Part shown: piece after piece, positions 40,062-51,915 of the stretch | How the letters are laid out: each line of letters starts with the position of its first letter | Position numbering within the stretch: position 1 is the first letter of the stretch | Source: Sympetrum striolatum | Taxonomy: Eukaryota > Arthropoda > Insecta > Odonata > Libellulidae | Length of the DNA: 64,000 bases | Assembly (NCBI GenBank): GCA_947579665.1 | Contig: OX388343.1 | Coordinates: forward strand, 94,196,738-94,260,737 | Reading direction: 5' to 3' | Position numbers and translations under genes: made by a program | Notes under the pieces: generated by a model | The model's input: only the letters and a program-made list of their open reading frames with translations | Database searches by the model: none | What the model was told of the DNA's origin: nothing

Positions 40062-43000
40062 TTTTTTCTTTAAATTTTCACATTTTATAGAGTTATGATC
40101 GAAAAAAGCAATAAAAAAAGATTAATTTATGCTAAATTTCAATTTTTCTCCTCGTTTTTCCTTCATTATCCTCATTTTATCGAGATATTGCCGAAAAAAG
40201 AAAAAAAACGAATAATTTTAGCGAAATTTTAATTTTATTTCCTCTTTTTTTTACTTAATTTTCCTCTTTTTTTCGAGAATTTATCGAAATAAACAACCAA
40301 AACGAATAATTTTAGCACGATATCAATTTTTCCCTTTTTTTTTCTTTATTTTCTTCATTTTATCGTGATATTACCGAGTAAAGAAACAGAACACATAATT
40401 TTAGCGAAATTTTAATTTTATTTCCTCTTTTTTTTACTTAATTTTCCTCTTTTTTTCGAGAATTTATCGAAATAAACAACCAAAACGAATAATTTTAGCA
40501 CAATATCAATTTTTTCCCTTTTTCCTTTATTTTCCTCATTTTATCGTGATATTACCGAGAAAAGAAACAGAACACATAATTTTAGCAAAATTTCAATTTT
40601 TTCCCTCTTTTTTTCCCTAAATTTTCCTCATTTTATCAAAATATGACCGAAAAAAGAACAAAAACGAATAAATTATGCTAAATTTCATTGTGTTCCTCTT
40701 TTTCTCCTTCATTCTACTCATTCTATCAAGATATAGACGAAAAAAGCAACAAAATCGATTAACTTTAGCAAAAATAGAATTTTTTTCCTATTTTTATCCC
40801 TTAATTTTCCTCATTTTAAATGAGATATTATCGAAAATCGAATAATTTTAGGGAAATTTCTATTTTTTTTCCTTAATTTTCTTCATTTTATCGAGATATT
40901 ATCGAAAAAAAGCAACAAAAAAGAATTATTTCAGAGAAATTACAATTTTGTTCCTCTTTTTTTCGTTAATTATTCTCATTTTATCGAGATATTATCGAAA
41001 AAAAGCAACAAAAACGAAATATTTTAGAGAAATTACAATTTTTTTCCTCTTTGTTTTCCTTAATTTCACTCATTTTTTAGAGATTTTATCGAAATAAGCA
41101 ACAAAAACGAATAATGTTAACAAAATATCAATTTTTTTCCTCTTTTATAGCAATTTTCTCCTCATTTTATTTAGATATGATAGAAAAACAGCAACAAAAA
41201 CGAATTATTTAAGAGAAATTACAATTTTTTCCTCTTTTTTACTTAATTTTTCTGATTTAATGGAAAAAAGCAACAAATATTAATAATTTTAGTAAAATTC
41301 TGATTTTTTTCCTCTTTCATTGCCTTAATTTTCCTCATTTTATTTGGATATGATCGAAAAAAGCAACAAAAACGAATAATTTTAGCGAAATTTCAAATTA
41401 TTTCTTTAATTTTCTTTATTTTATCTAATAATGATCGAAAAAAGCAACAAGAACGAAATATTTTAGCGTAATTTCATTTTTTTCCTTTTTTCCCCTTTAC
41501 TTTCCTCATTTTAACGAGGTATTATCGAAAAAGGAAACATAAACAGATAATTTTATCGAAATTTCAATCTTTTTCCTCCTTTTTTTCTTAATATGACCGA
41601 AAAAAATCAGATAAAACGAATAATCTATGCTAAATATCAACTTTTTTCCTCATTATTTCCTTAATTTTCCTCATTTTATCGAGATATGACCGAAAAAAGC
41701 AACAACAACGAATAATTTTAGAAAAATTTCAATTTTTTAAACATCATATATCCTTAATTTTCTTCATTTTATCAAGATATAACCGAAATAAGCAATAAAA
41801 ACGAATAATTGTAGCATAATATCAATTTTTTCCCTTTTTTTTCCTTAATTTTCCTCAATTTATCGAGATATGACCGAAAAATGCAACAAAAACAAATAAT
41901 TTTAGCGTAATTTCAATTTTTTTCTCTTTTCCTTCCTAAATTTTCTTCATTTTATCGAGTTATTATCGAAAAAAGCAACAACAACGAATAATTTTAGAAA
42001 AATTTCAATTTTTTTAATCTTTTTATCCTTAATTTTCTTCATTTTATCATGATATAACCGAAATAAGCAATAAAAACGAATAATTGTAGCATAATATCAA
42101 TTTTTTCCCTTTTTTTTCCTTAATTTTCCTCATTTTATCGAGATATGACCGAAAAAAACAACTAAAACGAATAATTTTAGTGAAATTTCAATTTTCTTCC
42201 TCTTTTTTTTCCTTTACTTTCCTCATTTTATGGAGTTATTATGGAAAAAAGAAAAAAAATCGAATAACTTTACCAAAAATTCAATTTTTTTCCAATTTTT
42301 ATCACTTAATTATTCCTCATACTAAATGAGATATTATCGAAAATCGAACAATTTTAGCGAAATTTCTATTTTTTTCATAAATTTTCCTCATTTTATCGAA
42401 ATATTATCGAATAAAGGCAACAAAAACGAATTATTTTAGAGAAATTACAACAATTTCCTCCATTTTATCGTTAATTATCCTCATTTTATCGAGATATTAT
42501 CGAAAGAAAGCAACAAAATCTAATAATTTTATCAAAATTTTAATATTTTAACACTTTTTTTTCCTAAATATTTTTCATTTTATAGATAAATCATCGAAAA
42601 AACAACAAGAATGATTAATTTTAGCAAAATTACAATTTTTTTCCTCTTTTTTTTATTTATCCTCATTTTATCGAGATTTTATCGTAAAAAGAAACAAAAT
42701 CAAATAACTTTAGCAAAAATACAATTTTTTTCCTTTTTTTTCCTTAATCTTCCTCATTTTATGGAGTCACAATGGAAATAAAAAACGAATAATTTTAGAG
42801 AAATTACAATTGTTTTGCTCTTTCATTCCTAAATTTTCTTTATTTTATCGAGATATTATCGAAAAAAGCATCATAAACGAATAATTTAGCGAAATTTCAA
42901 ATTTTTCCACTTTTTTTCCTTAATTTTCCTCATTTTATCAAGATATGACCGAAAAAAGCAACAAAAACGAATAATTTCAGCAAAATTTCAATTTTTTCCT

Positions 43001-43300
43001 TTTTCCCTTAATTTTCCTCAAATTTTTCGGAGTCACAATGGAAAAAAGAAACAAAAACAAATTATTTTAGCGAACTTTACAGTTGTTTGCCTCGTTCATT
43101 CCTAAATTCTCCTTATTTTATCGAGATATTATCGGAAAAAGAAACAAAATCGAATACCTTTTGCAAAAATAAAATTTTTTTCCTATTTTTATCCATAATT
43201 TTCCTCATTTTAAATGAGATATTATCGAAAATCGAATAATTTTATCAAAATTTTTTTTTTTTCCTTAATTTTCCTCATTTTATCGAAATATTATCGAAAA
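39700..43300 (+). repeat. Distant copy of the 11.1-14.7 kb higher-order unit
   Basis: This stretch matches 11107-14700 at an offset of about 28.56-28.58 kb. It shares the distinctive AAACATCATATATCC variant (41739 versus 13181) and the doubled dimer. A loss of about 20 bp at 41591 (TCTTAATATGACC in place of a monomer start) sets it apart. The block A marker is at 40713. No gene is seen. Confidence 0.8.
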
Positions 43301-45540
43301 AAAGCAACAAAAACGAATTATTTTAGAGAAATTACAATTTTTTTTCTCTTTTTTTCGTTAATAATCCTCATTTTATCGAGATTTTATCATAAAAAGCAAC
43401 AAAATCAAAAAATATTAGTCAAATTTAAATTTTTTACCTTTTTTTTTCTTTAAATTTTCACATTTTATAGAGTTATGATCGAAAAAAGCAATAAAAAAAG
43501 ATTAATTTATGCTAAATTTCAATTTTTCTCCTCGTTTTTCCTTCATTATCCTCATTTTATCGAGATATTGCAAAAAAAAGAAAAAAAACGAATAATTTTA
43601 GCGAAATTTTAATTTTATTTCCTCTTTTTTTTACTTAATTTTCCTCTTTTTTTCGAGAATTTATCGAAATAAACAACCAAAACGAATAACTTTATCACGA
43701 TATCAATTTTTCCCTTTTTTTTCTTTATTTTCCTCATTTTATCGTGATATTACCGAGAAAAGAAACAGAACACATAATTTTAGCGAAATTTTAATTTTAT
43801 TTCCTCTTTTTTTTACTTAATTTTCCTCTTTTTTTCGAGAATTTATCGAAATAAACAACCAAAACGAATAATTTTAGCACAATATCAATTTTTTCCCTTT
43901 TTTTCCTTTATTTTCCTCATTTTATCGTGATATTACCGAGAAGAGAAACAGAACACATAATTTTAGCGAAATTTCAATTTTTTTCCCCTTTTTTTCCTTA
44001 ATTTTTCTCATTTTATAGAGCTATGATTGAAATAATCAACAAAAAAAATTAATTTTAGCGAAATTTTAATTTGTTTCCTCTTTTTTCCTTAATTTTCTTC
44101 ATTTTATCGAGATTTTATCGAAATAAGCAACAAAAACGAATACTTTTAGCGAAATTTCAATTTTTTCCCTTTTTTCCTTAATTTTCCTCATTTTATCAAT
44201 ATATGACCGAAAAAAGCAACTAAAACAAATATATTATGCTTATTGTCCATTTCTTTCCTCTTTCTTCCCTTCATTTTCCTCATTTTATCAATATATTACC
44301 GAAAAAAGAAAAAAAACGAATAATTTTTGCGAAATTTCAATTTTTTTCCTCTTTTTTTCTTTAATTTTCCTCATTTATCGAGATATTATGGAATAAAAAC
44401 ACAAAAAACGAATAATTTTAGCGAAATTTCAATTTTTTTCCTCTTTTATAGACTTTATTCTCCTCATTTTATTTAGATATGATCGAAAAAAAGCAACAAA
44501 AACGAATTATATATGAGAGAAATAACAATTTTTTTCCTCTTCTTTTCCCTTAATTTTTCTAATTTTACAGAGATATGATCGTAAAAAGCAACAAAAACGA
44601 GTAATTTTAGCGAAATTACAATTTTTTTTTCTCTTTCTTTCCTTCATTTCCCTTATTTTATCGAGATTTTATCGTAAAAAGCAACAAAATCGAATAACTT
44701 AACCAAAAATACAATTTTTTTCCTATTTTTATCGCTTGATTTTCCTCATTTTAAATGAGATATTATCGAAAATCGAATAATTTTAGCGAAATTTCTATTT
44801 TTATCCTTAATTTTCCTCATTTTATCGAGATATTATCGAAAAAAAGCATCAAAAACGAATTATTTTAGAGAAATTACAATTTTTTTTCTCTTTTTTTCGT
44901 TAATAATCCTCATTTTATCGAGATTTTATCATAAAAAGCAACAAAATCAAAAAATATTAGTCAAATTTAAATTTTTTACCTTTTTTTTTCTTTAAATTTT
45001 CACATTTTATAGAGTTATGATCGAAAAAAGCAATATAAAAAGATTAATTTATGCTAAATTTCAATTTTTCTCCTCGTTTTTCCTTCATTATCCTCATTTT
45101 ATCGAGATATTGCAAAAAAAAGAAAAAAAACGAATAATTTTAGCGAAATTTTAATTTTATTTCCTCTTTTTTTTACTTAATTTTCCTCTTTTTTTCGAGA
45201 ATTTATCGAAATAAACAACCAAAACGAATAATTTTATCACGATATCAATTTTTCCCTTTTTTTTTCTTTATTTTCCTCATTTTATCGTGATATTACCGAG
45301 AAAAGAAACAGAACACATAATTTTAGCGAAATTTTAATTTTATTTCCTCTTTTTTTTACTTAATTTTCCTCTTTTTTTCGAGAATTTATCGAAATAAACA
45401 ACCAAAACGAATAATTTTAGCACAATATCAATTTTTTCCCTTTTTTTCCTTTATTTTCCTCATTTTATCGTGATATTACCGAGAAGAGAAACAGAACACA
45501 TAATTTTAGCGAAATTTCAATTTTTTCCCTCTTTGTTTTC
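43301..45540 (+). repeat. Satellite stretch with repeated doubled dimers
   Basis: Two rather similar runs of monomers lie about 1542 bp apart. The ATATTGCAAAAAAAAG variant is at 43564 and 45106. The later part, about 43980-45577, matches 22130-23724 at an offset of about 21.85 kb, including the GTCCATTTCTTTCC monomer near 44247. No gene is seen. Confidence 0.75.
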
Positions 45541-48500
45541 CTAAATTTTCCTCATTTTATCAAAAAATGACCGAAGAAAGCAACAAAAACGAATAAATTA
45601 TGCTAACTTTCAATTGTTTTCCTTTTTCTCCTTCATTCTACTCATTCTATCGAGATATAGACGAAAAAAGCAACAAAATCGATTAACTTTAGCAAAAATA
45701 GAATTTTTTTCCTATTTTTATCCCTTAATTTTCCTCATTTTAAATGAGATATTATCGAAAATCGAATAATTTTAGGGAAATTTCTATTTTTTTTCCTTAA
45801 TTTTCCTCATTTTATCGAGATATTATCGAAAAAAAGCAACAAAAAAGATTTATTTTAAAGAAATTACAATTTTGTTCCTCTTTTTTTCGTTAATTATTCT
45901 CATTTTATCGAGATATTATCGAAAAAAGCAACAAAAACGAATTATTTTAGAGAAATTACAATTTTTTTCCTCTTTGTTTTCCTTAATTTTACTCATTTTT
46001 TAGATATTTTATCGAAATAAGCAACAAAAACGAATAATGTTAGCAAAATATCAATTTTTTTCCTCTTTTATAGCAAATATTCTCCTCATTTTATTTAGAT
46101 ATGATAGAAAAACAGCAACAAAAATATTTTAGAGAAATTACAATTTTTTTCCTCTTTTTTACTTAATTTTTCTGATTTTATGGAAAAAAGCAACAAATAT
46201 AAATAATTTTAGTAAAATTCTGATTTTTTTCCTCTTTCATTGTTTTAATTTTCCTCATTTTATTTCGATATGATCGAAAAAAGAAACAAAAACGAATAAT
46301 TTTAGCGAAATTTCAAATTATTTCTTTAATTTTCTTTATTTTATCTAATAATGATCGAAAAAAGCAACAAGAACGAAATATTTTAGCGTAATTTCATTTT
46401 TTTCCTTTTTTCCCCTTTACTTTCCTCATTTTAACGAGGTATTATCGAAAAAGGAAACATAAACAGATAATTTTATCGAAATTTCAATCTTTTTCCTCCT
46501 TTTTTTCTTAATTTTCCTCATTTTATCGAAATATGACCGAACAAATCAGATAAAACGAATAATCTATGCTAAATATCAACTTTTTTCCTCATTATTTCCT
46601 ATATTTTCCTCATTTTATCGAGATATGACCGAAAAAAGCAACAAAAACAAATAATTTTAGCGAAATTTCAATTTTTTTCCTCTTTTCCTTCCTAAATTTT
46701 CTTCATTTTATCGAGTTATTATCGAAAAAAGCAACAACAACGAATAATTTTAGAAAAATTTCAATTTTTTTAATCTTTTTATCCTTAATTTTCTTCATTT
46801 AATCAAGATATAACCGAAATAAGCAATAAAAACTAATAATTGTAGCATAATATCAATTTTTTCCCTTTTTTTCCTTAATTTTCCTCATTTTATCAAAATA
46901 TGACCGAAAAAAACAACTAAAACGAATAATTTTAGTGAAATTTCAATTTTCTTACTCTTTTTTTCCTTTACTTTCCTCATTTTATGGAGTTATTATGGAA
47001 AAAAGAAAAAAAATCGAATAACTTTAGCAAAAATTCAATTTTTTTCCAATTTTTATCACTTAATTATTCCTCATACTAAATGAGATATTATCGAAAATCG
47101 AACAATTTTAGCGAAATTTCTCTTTTTTTCATAAATTTTCCTCATTTTATCGAAATATTATCGAATAAAGGCAACAAAAACCAATTATTTTAGAGAAATT
47201 ACAATAATTTCCTCCATTTTATCGTTAATTATCCTCATTTTATCGAGATATTATCGAAAGAAAGCAACAAAATCTAATAATTTTATCAAAATTTTAATAT
47301 TTTACCACTTTTTTTTCCTTAATTTTTTTCATTTTATAGAGAAATCATCGAAAAAAGCAACAAGAATGATTAATTTTAGCAAAATTACAATTTTTTTCCT
47401 CTTTTTTTTTATTTATCCTCATTTTATCGAGATTTTATCGTAAAAAGAAACAAAATCAAATAACTTTAGCAAAAATACAATTTTTTTCATTTTTTTCCTT
47501 AATCTTCCTCATTTTATGGAGTCACAATGGAAATAAAAAACGAATAATTTTAGAGAAATTACAATTGTTTTGCTCTTTCATTCCTAAATTTTCTTTATTT
47601 TATCGAGATATTATCGAAAAAAGCATCATTAACGAATAATTTAAGCGAAATTTCAAATTTTTCCACTTTTTTTTCTTAATTTTCCTCATTTTATCAAGAT
47701 ATGACGAAAAAAGCAACAAAAACGAATCATTTTAGCAAAATTTCAATTTTTTTCCTTTTTCCCTTAATTTTCCTCAAATTTTTCGGAGTCACAATGGAAA
47801 AAAGAAACAAAAACGAATTATTTTAGCGAACTTTACAATTGTTCTCCTCGTTCATTCCTAAATTTTCCTTACTTTATCGAGATATTAATGGAAAAAGAAA
47901 CAAAATCGAATACCTTTTGCAAAAATAAAATTTTTTTCCTATTTTTATCCCTAAATTTTCCTCATTTTAAATGAGATATTATCGAAAATCGAATAATTTT
48001 AACAAAATTTCTATTTTTTTCCTTAATTTTCCTCATTTTATCGAAATATTATCGAAAAAAAGCAACAAAAATGAATTATTTTAGAGAAATTACAATTTTT
48101 TTTCTCTATTTTTCGTTAATAATCCTCATTTTATCGAGATTTTATCATAAAAAGCAACAAAATAAAAAAATATTAGTCAAATTTAAATTTTTTACCTCTT
48201 TTTTTCCTTAAATTTTCACATTTTTTAGAGTTATGATCGAAAAAAGCTTTAAAAAAAGATTAATTTATGCTAAATTTCAATTTTTCTCCTCGTTTTTCCT
48301 TCATTATCCTCATTTTATCGAGATATTGCCGAAAAAAGAAAAAATACGAATAATTTTAGCGAAATTTTAATTTAATTTCATCTTTTTTTTACTTAATTTT
48401 CCTCTTTTTTTCGAGAATTTATCGAAATAAACAACCAAAACGAATAATTTTAGCAAAATTTCAATTCTTTCCCTCTTTTTTTCCTAAATTTTCCTCATTT

Positions 48501-49265
48501 TATCAAAATATGACCGAAAAAAGAAACAAAAACGAATAAATTATGCTAAATTTCAATTTTTTCCCTTTTTTTCCTCAATTTTGCTCATTTTATCGAGATA
48601 TTATCGAGAAAAGAAACAAAACAGATAATTTTAGCAAAATTTCAATTTTTTCCCTCTTTTATTGCCTTAATTTTCCTCATTTTATTTAGATAAGATCGAA
48701 AAAAGCAACAAAAACTATTAACTTAAGCGAAATTTCAATTTTTTACCCTTTTTTTCCTTAATTTAACTCATTTTATCAAGATATGACCGAAAAAAGCAAC
48801 AAAAACAAAGGATTTTAGCGTAATTTCATTTGTTTCCTTTTTTCCCCTTATTTTCATCATATTATCGAGATATTATCGAAAAGAGAAACAAAACAGATAA
48901 TTTTAGCGAAATTTCAATTTTTTTCCTCCTTTTTTCCTTAATTTTCCACATTTAACCGAAATATGACCAAAAATGCAACAAAAACGAATAATTCATGCTA
49001 AATTTTATCGTTTTTCATCTTTTTTTTTTAATTTTCCTCATTTTATCGAGCTATGATTGAAAAAATCAACAAAAAAGATTAATTTTACCGAAATTTCAAT
49101 TTTTTTCCCCTTTTTTTCCTTAATTTTTCTCATTTTATAGAGCTATGATTGAAAAAATCAACAAAAAAGATTAATTTTAGCGAAATTTTAATTTGTTTCC
49201 TCTTTTTTCCTTAATTTTCTTCATTTTATCGAGATTTTATCGAAATAAGCAACAAAAACGAATAA
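45541..49265 (+). repeat. Distant copy of the 27.7-31.4 kb higher-order unit
   Basis: This segment matches 27720-31445 at an offset of about 17.82 kb. It includes the TTTTTTAGAGTTATGATC variant (TTTTTTAAAG in the other copy) and the lost 82-bp monomer near 48705. The block A marker is at 45637. The match ends near 49270. No gene is seen. Confidence 0.8.
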
Positions 49266-51358
49266 TTTTAGCGAAATTTCAATTTTTTCCCTTTTTTCCT
49301 TAATTTTCCTCATTTTATCAATATATGACCGAAAAAAGCAACTAAAACGAATAATTTATGCTTAATGTCGATTTCTTTCCTCTTTCTTTCCTTAATTTCC
49401 CTTATTTTATCGAGATTTTATCGTAAAAAGCAACAAAATCGAATAACTTAACCAAAATTACAATTTTTTTCCTATTTTTATCGCTTAATTTTCCTCATTT
49501 TAAATGAGATATTATCGAAAATCGAATAATTTTAGCGAAATTTCTATTTTTATCCTTAATTTTCCTCATTTTATCGAGATATTATCGAAAAAAAGCATCA
49601 AAAACGAATTATTTTAGAGAAATTACAATTTTTTTTCTCTTTTTTTCGTTAATAATTCTCATTTTATCGAGCTTTTATCATAAAAAGCAACAAAATCAAA
49701 AAATATTAGTCAAATTTAAATTTTTTACCTTTTTTTTTCCTTAAATTTTCACATTTTATAGAGTTATGATCGAAAAAAGCAATAAAAAAAGATTAATTTA
49801 TGCTAAATTTCAATTTTTCTCCTCGTTTTTCCTTCATTATCCTCATTTTATCGAGATATTGCCGAAAAAAGAAAAAAAACGAATTATTTTAGCGAAATTT
49901 TAATTTTATTTCCTCTTTTTTTTACTTAATTTTCCTCTTTTTTTCGAGAATTTATCGAAATAAACAACCAAAACGAATAATTTTAGCACCATATCAATTT
50001 TTTCCCTTTTTTTCCCTTATTATCCTCATTTTATCATGATATTACCGAGAAAAGAAACAGAACACATAATTTTAGCGAAATTTCAATTTTTTCCCTCTTT
50101 TTTTTCCTAAATTTTCCTCATTTTATCAAAATATGACAGAAAAAAGCAAGAAAAACGAATAAATTATGCTAAATTTCAATTGTTTTCCTCTTTTTCTCCT
50201 TCATTCTACTCATTCTATCGAGATATAGACGAAAAAAGCAACAAAATCGATTAACTTTAGCAAAAATAGAATTTTTTTCCTATTTTTATCCCTTAATTTT
50301 CCTCATTTTAAGTGAGATATTATCGAAAATCGAATAATTTTAGGGAAATTTCTATTTTTTTTCCTTAATTTTCCTCATTTTATCGAGATATTATCGAAAA
50401 AAAGCAACAAAAAAGAATTATTTTAAAGGAATTACAATTTTGTTCCTCTTTTTTTCGTTAATTATTCTCATTTTATCGAGATATTATCGAAAAAAAGCAA
50501 CAAAAACGAAATATTTTAGAGATATTACAATTTTTTTCCTCTTTGTTTTCCTTAATTTTACTCATTTTTTAGAGATTTTATCGAAATAAGCAACAAAAAC
50601 GAATAATGTTAACAAAATATCAATTTTTTTCCTCTTTTATAGCAATTATTCTCCTCATTTTATTTAGATATGATAGAAAAACAGCAACAAAAACGAATTA
50701 TTTAAGAGAAATTACAATTTCTTCCTCTTTTTTACTTAATTTTTCTGATTTTATGGAAAAAAGCAACAAATATTAATAATTTTTGTAAAATTCTGATTTT
50801 TTTCCTCTTTCATTGCCTTAATTTTCCTCATTTTATTTGGATATGATCGAAAAAAGCAACAAAAACGAATAATTTTAGCGAAATTTCAAATTATTTCTTT
50901 AATTTTCTTTATTTTATCTAATAATGATCGAAAAAAGCAACAAGAACGAAATATTTTAGCGTAATTTCATTTTTTTCCTTTTTTCCCCTTTACTTTCCTC
51001 ATTTTAACGAGGTATTATCGAAAAAGGAAACATAAACAGATAATTTTATCGAAATTTCAATCTTTTTCCTCCTTTTTTTCTTAATTTTCCTCATTTTATC
51101 GAAATATGACCGAAAAAATCAGATAAAACGAATAATCTATGCTAAATATCATTTTTTACCCTTTTTTTTCCTTAATTTTCCTCATTTTATCGAGGTATGA
51201 CCGAAAAAAGCAACAAAAACAAATAATTTTAGCAAAATTTCAATTTTTTTCCGCTTTTCCTTCCTAAATTTTCTTCATTTTATCGAGTTATTATCGAAAA
51301 TAGCAAAACAACAACGAATAATTTTAGAAAAATTTCAATTTTTTTAATCTTTTTATCC
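49266..51358 (+). repeat. Satellite stretch before the first insertion
   Basis: The stretch is block B end, a single (not doubled) dimer and the first half of a block A with its marker at 50205. Near 49370-49390 the GTCGATTTCTTTCCTC monomer is joined to CTTTCCTTAATTTCCC. Compared with 10742-11130 this means about four monomers are missing. This is the last block A marker in the window. No gene is seen. Confidence 0.78.
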
Positions 51359-51362
51359 TTAA
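51359..51362. repeat. TTAA target-site duplication, left
   Basis: TTAA adjoins the CCCTTAA end of the 549-bp element. It is the copy of the target site contributed by the monomer end ATCCTTAA. Confidence 0.85.
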
Positions 51363-51378
51363 CCCTTAAACTGCGGGA
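51363..51378 (+). repeat. Left terminal inverted repeat of the 549-bp element
   Basis: The sequence CCCTTAAACTGCGGGA pairs with 51896-51911 at 14 of 16 positions. The mismatches are at positions 8 and 9. Confidence 0.83.
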
Positions 51379-51441
51379 AACGTTTTAAAACGTTTTCCTG
51401 TCAGAATGCGAGAACTGCGGGAAAAACGTTTTAAAACGTTT
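51371..51441 (+). repeat. Duplicated subterminal motif with 18-bp palindrome
   Basis: The motif CTGCGGGAAA followed by a palindrome occurs at 51371-51395 and again at 51415-51441, the second time with two extra A. The palindrome AAACGTTTTAAAACGTTT is a perfect self-complement and lies at 51378-51395 and 51424-51441. The first copy overlaps the terminal inverted repeat. Repeated subterminal motifs of this kind often act as transposase binding sites. That role is inference here. Confidence 0.75.
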
Positions 51442-51895
51442 GACCTGCTCTTCCTTGCCCATGCTTGGCCTTCCTCAATTTTATGGTGGTGCCTGTGAAT
51501 GAGACGCACCCTCACAAAATCGTTTGCATTGTCCTAAATGTGGAAAACCCTTCGCCGGGGTTTTCCGGCCTCTGCGTAATTCCAAGATTTGTAGTGGACT
51601 CGTAATTTCATATTTCCTCACTCGTTAAAAATAAATGTATCTACTAACTGTTTGATATCAAATTAATCAGCTAAAAGCAAGGGAAAAAAATAAGACAATT
51701 AAATCATTGGCAATTGCTTCCACGTTAGAGGAACAACCAAAAGTCTTGTACTATAACCGCTGACCGCGGGCATCGGAAAAAGGTCTACCCGGATTATGGG
51801 GGTTTTCTACCTGCTGCAACTAGTCTGACCCACTAGGAGAAGGGACCGTTTCTCTAACTTGCCTCCCGCACACGACTGTCGCAAAAGAAATATAC

Positions 51896-51911
51896 TCCCG
51901 CATCTTAAGGG
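51896..51911 (-). repeat. Right terminal inverted repeat of the 549-bp element
   Basis: The sequence TCCCGCATCTTAAGGG is the inverted partner of 51363-51378. Confidence 0.83.
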
Positions 51912-51915
51912 TTAA
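51912..51915. repeat. TTAA target-site duplication, right
   Basis: TTAA follows the TTAAGGG end of the element and leads straight back into the satellite monomer TTTTCTTCATTTTATCAAG. Confidence 0.85.

Larger units (their letters stand above)
1..51358 (+). repeat. AT-rich ~90-bp satellite array, segment 1
   Basis: This is a head-to-tail satellite with no gene in it. A typical monomer, read on this strand, holds in order: TTTTCCTCATTTTATCGAG, then ATATTATCG, an A6 tract, GCAACAAAAACGAAT, AATTTTAGCGAAATTTC, and a T/C tract ending in CCTTAA. Measured start-to-start distances of the CCTCATTTT landmark across 2967-3958 run from 81 to 94 bp and centre on 90. A consensus monomer is about 24% G+C with about twice as much C as G. 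All copies I read point the same way. Neighbouring monomers are diverged, while blocks of many monomers recur almost exactly, which is the signature of higher-order repeats. Role is unknown; this class of DNA usually forms heterochromatin or centromeres. The window starts inside the array. Confidence 0.97.
51363..51911. mobile_element. Non-autonomous piggyBac-type (TTAA) element, 549 bp
   Basis: The satellite is interrupted by 549 bp of quite different, more GC-rich sequence. It is flanked on both sides by TTAA (51359-51362 and 51912-51915). Its ends are imperfect inverted repeats: CCCTTAAACTGCGGGA on the left and, read on the other strand, CCCTTAAGATGCGGGA on the right, 14 of 16 matching. 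The uninterrupted site, ATCCTTAATTTTCTTCATTT, is present in sister monomers, for example at 46791, so one TTAA became two on insertion. TTAA target and CCC ends are the hallmark of the piggyBac superfamily. No transposase frame is present, so it must have been moved by an enzyme encoded elsewhere. Near the left end a 25-bp motif with an 18-bp palindrome occurs twice. The family is not one I can name. Confidence 0.87.

Noticed and set aside
1..51358. CRISPR-like array
   Set aside because: There is no alternation of constant repeats and unique spacers. The whole ~90-bp unit is repeated with divergence, and there are no cas genes.
1..51358. CENP-B box in the monomer
   Set aside because: The TTCG sites on the reverse strand are not followed by the A and CGGG positions of the mammalian box.
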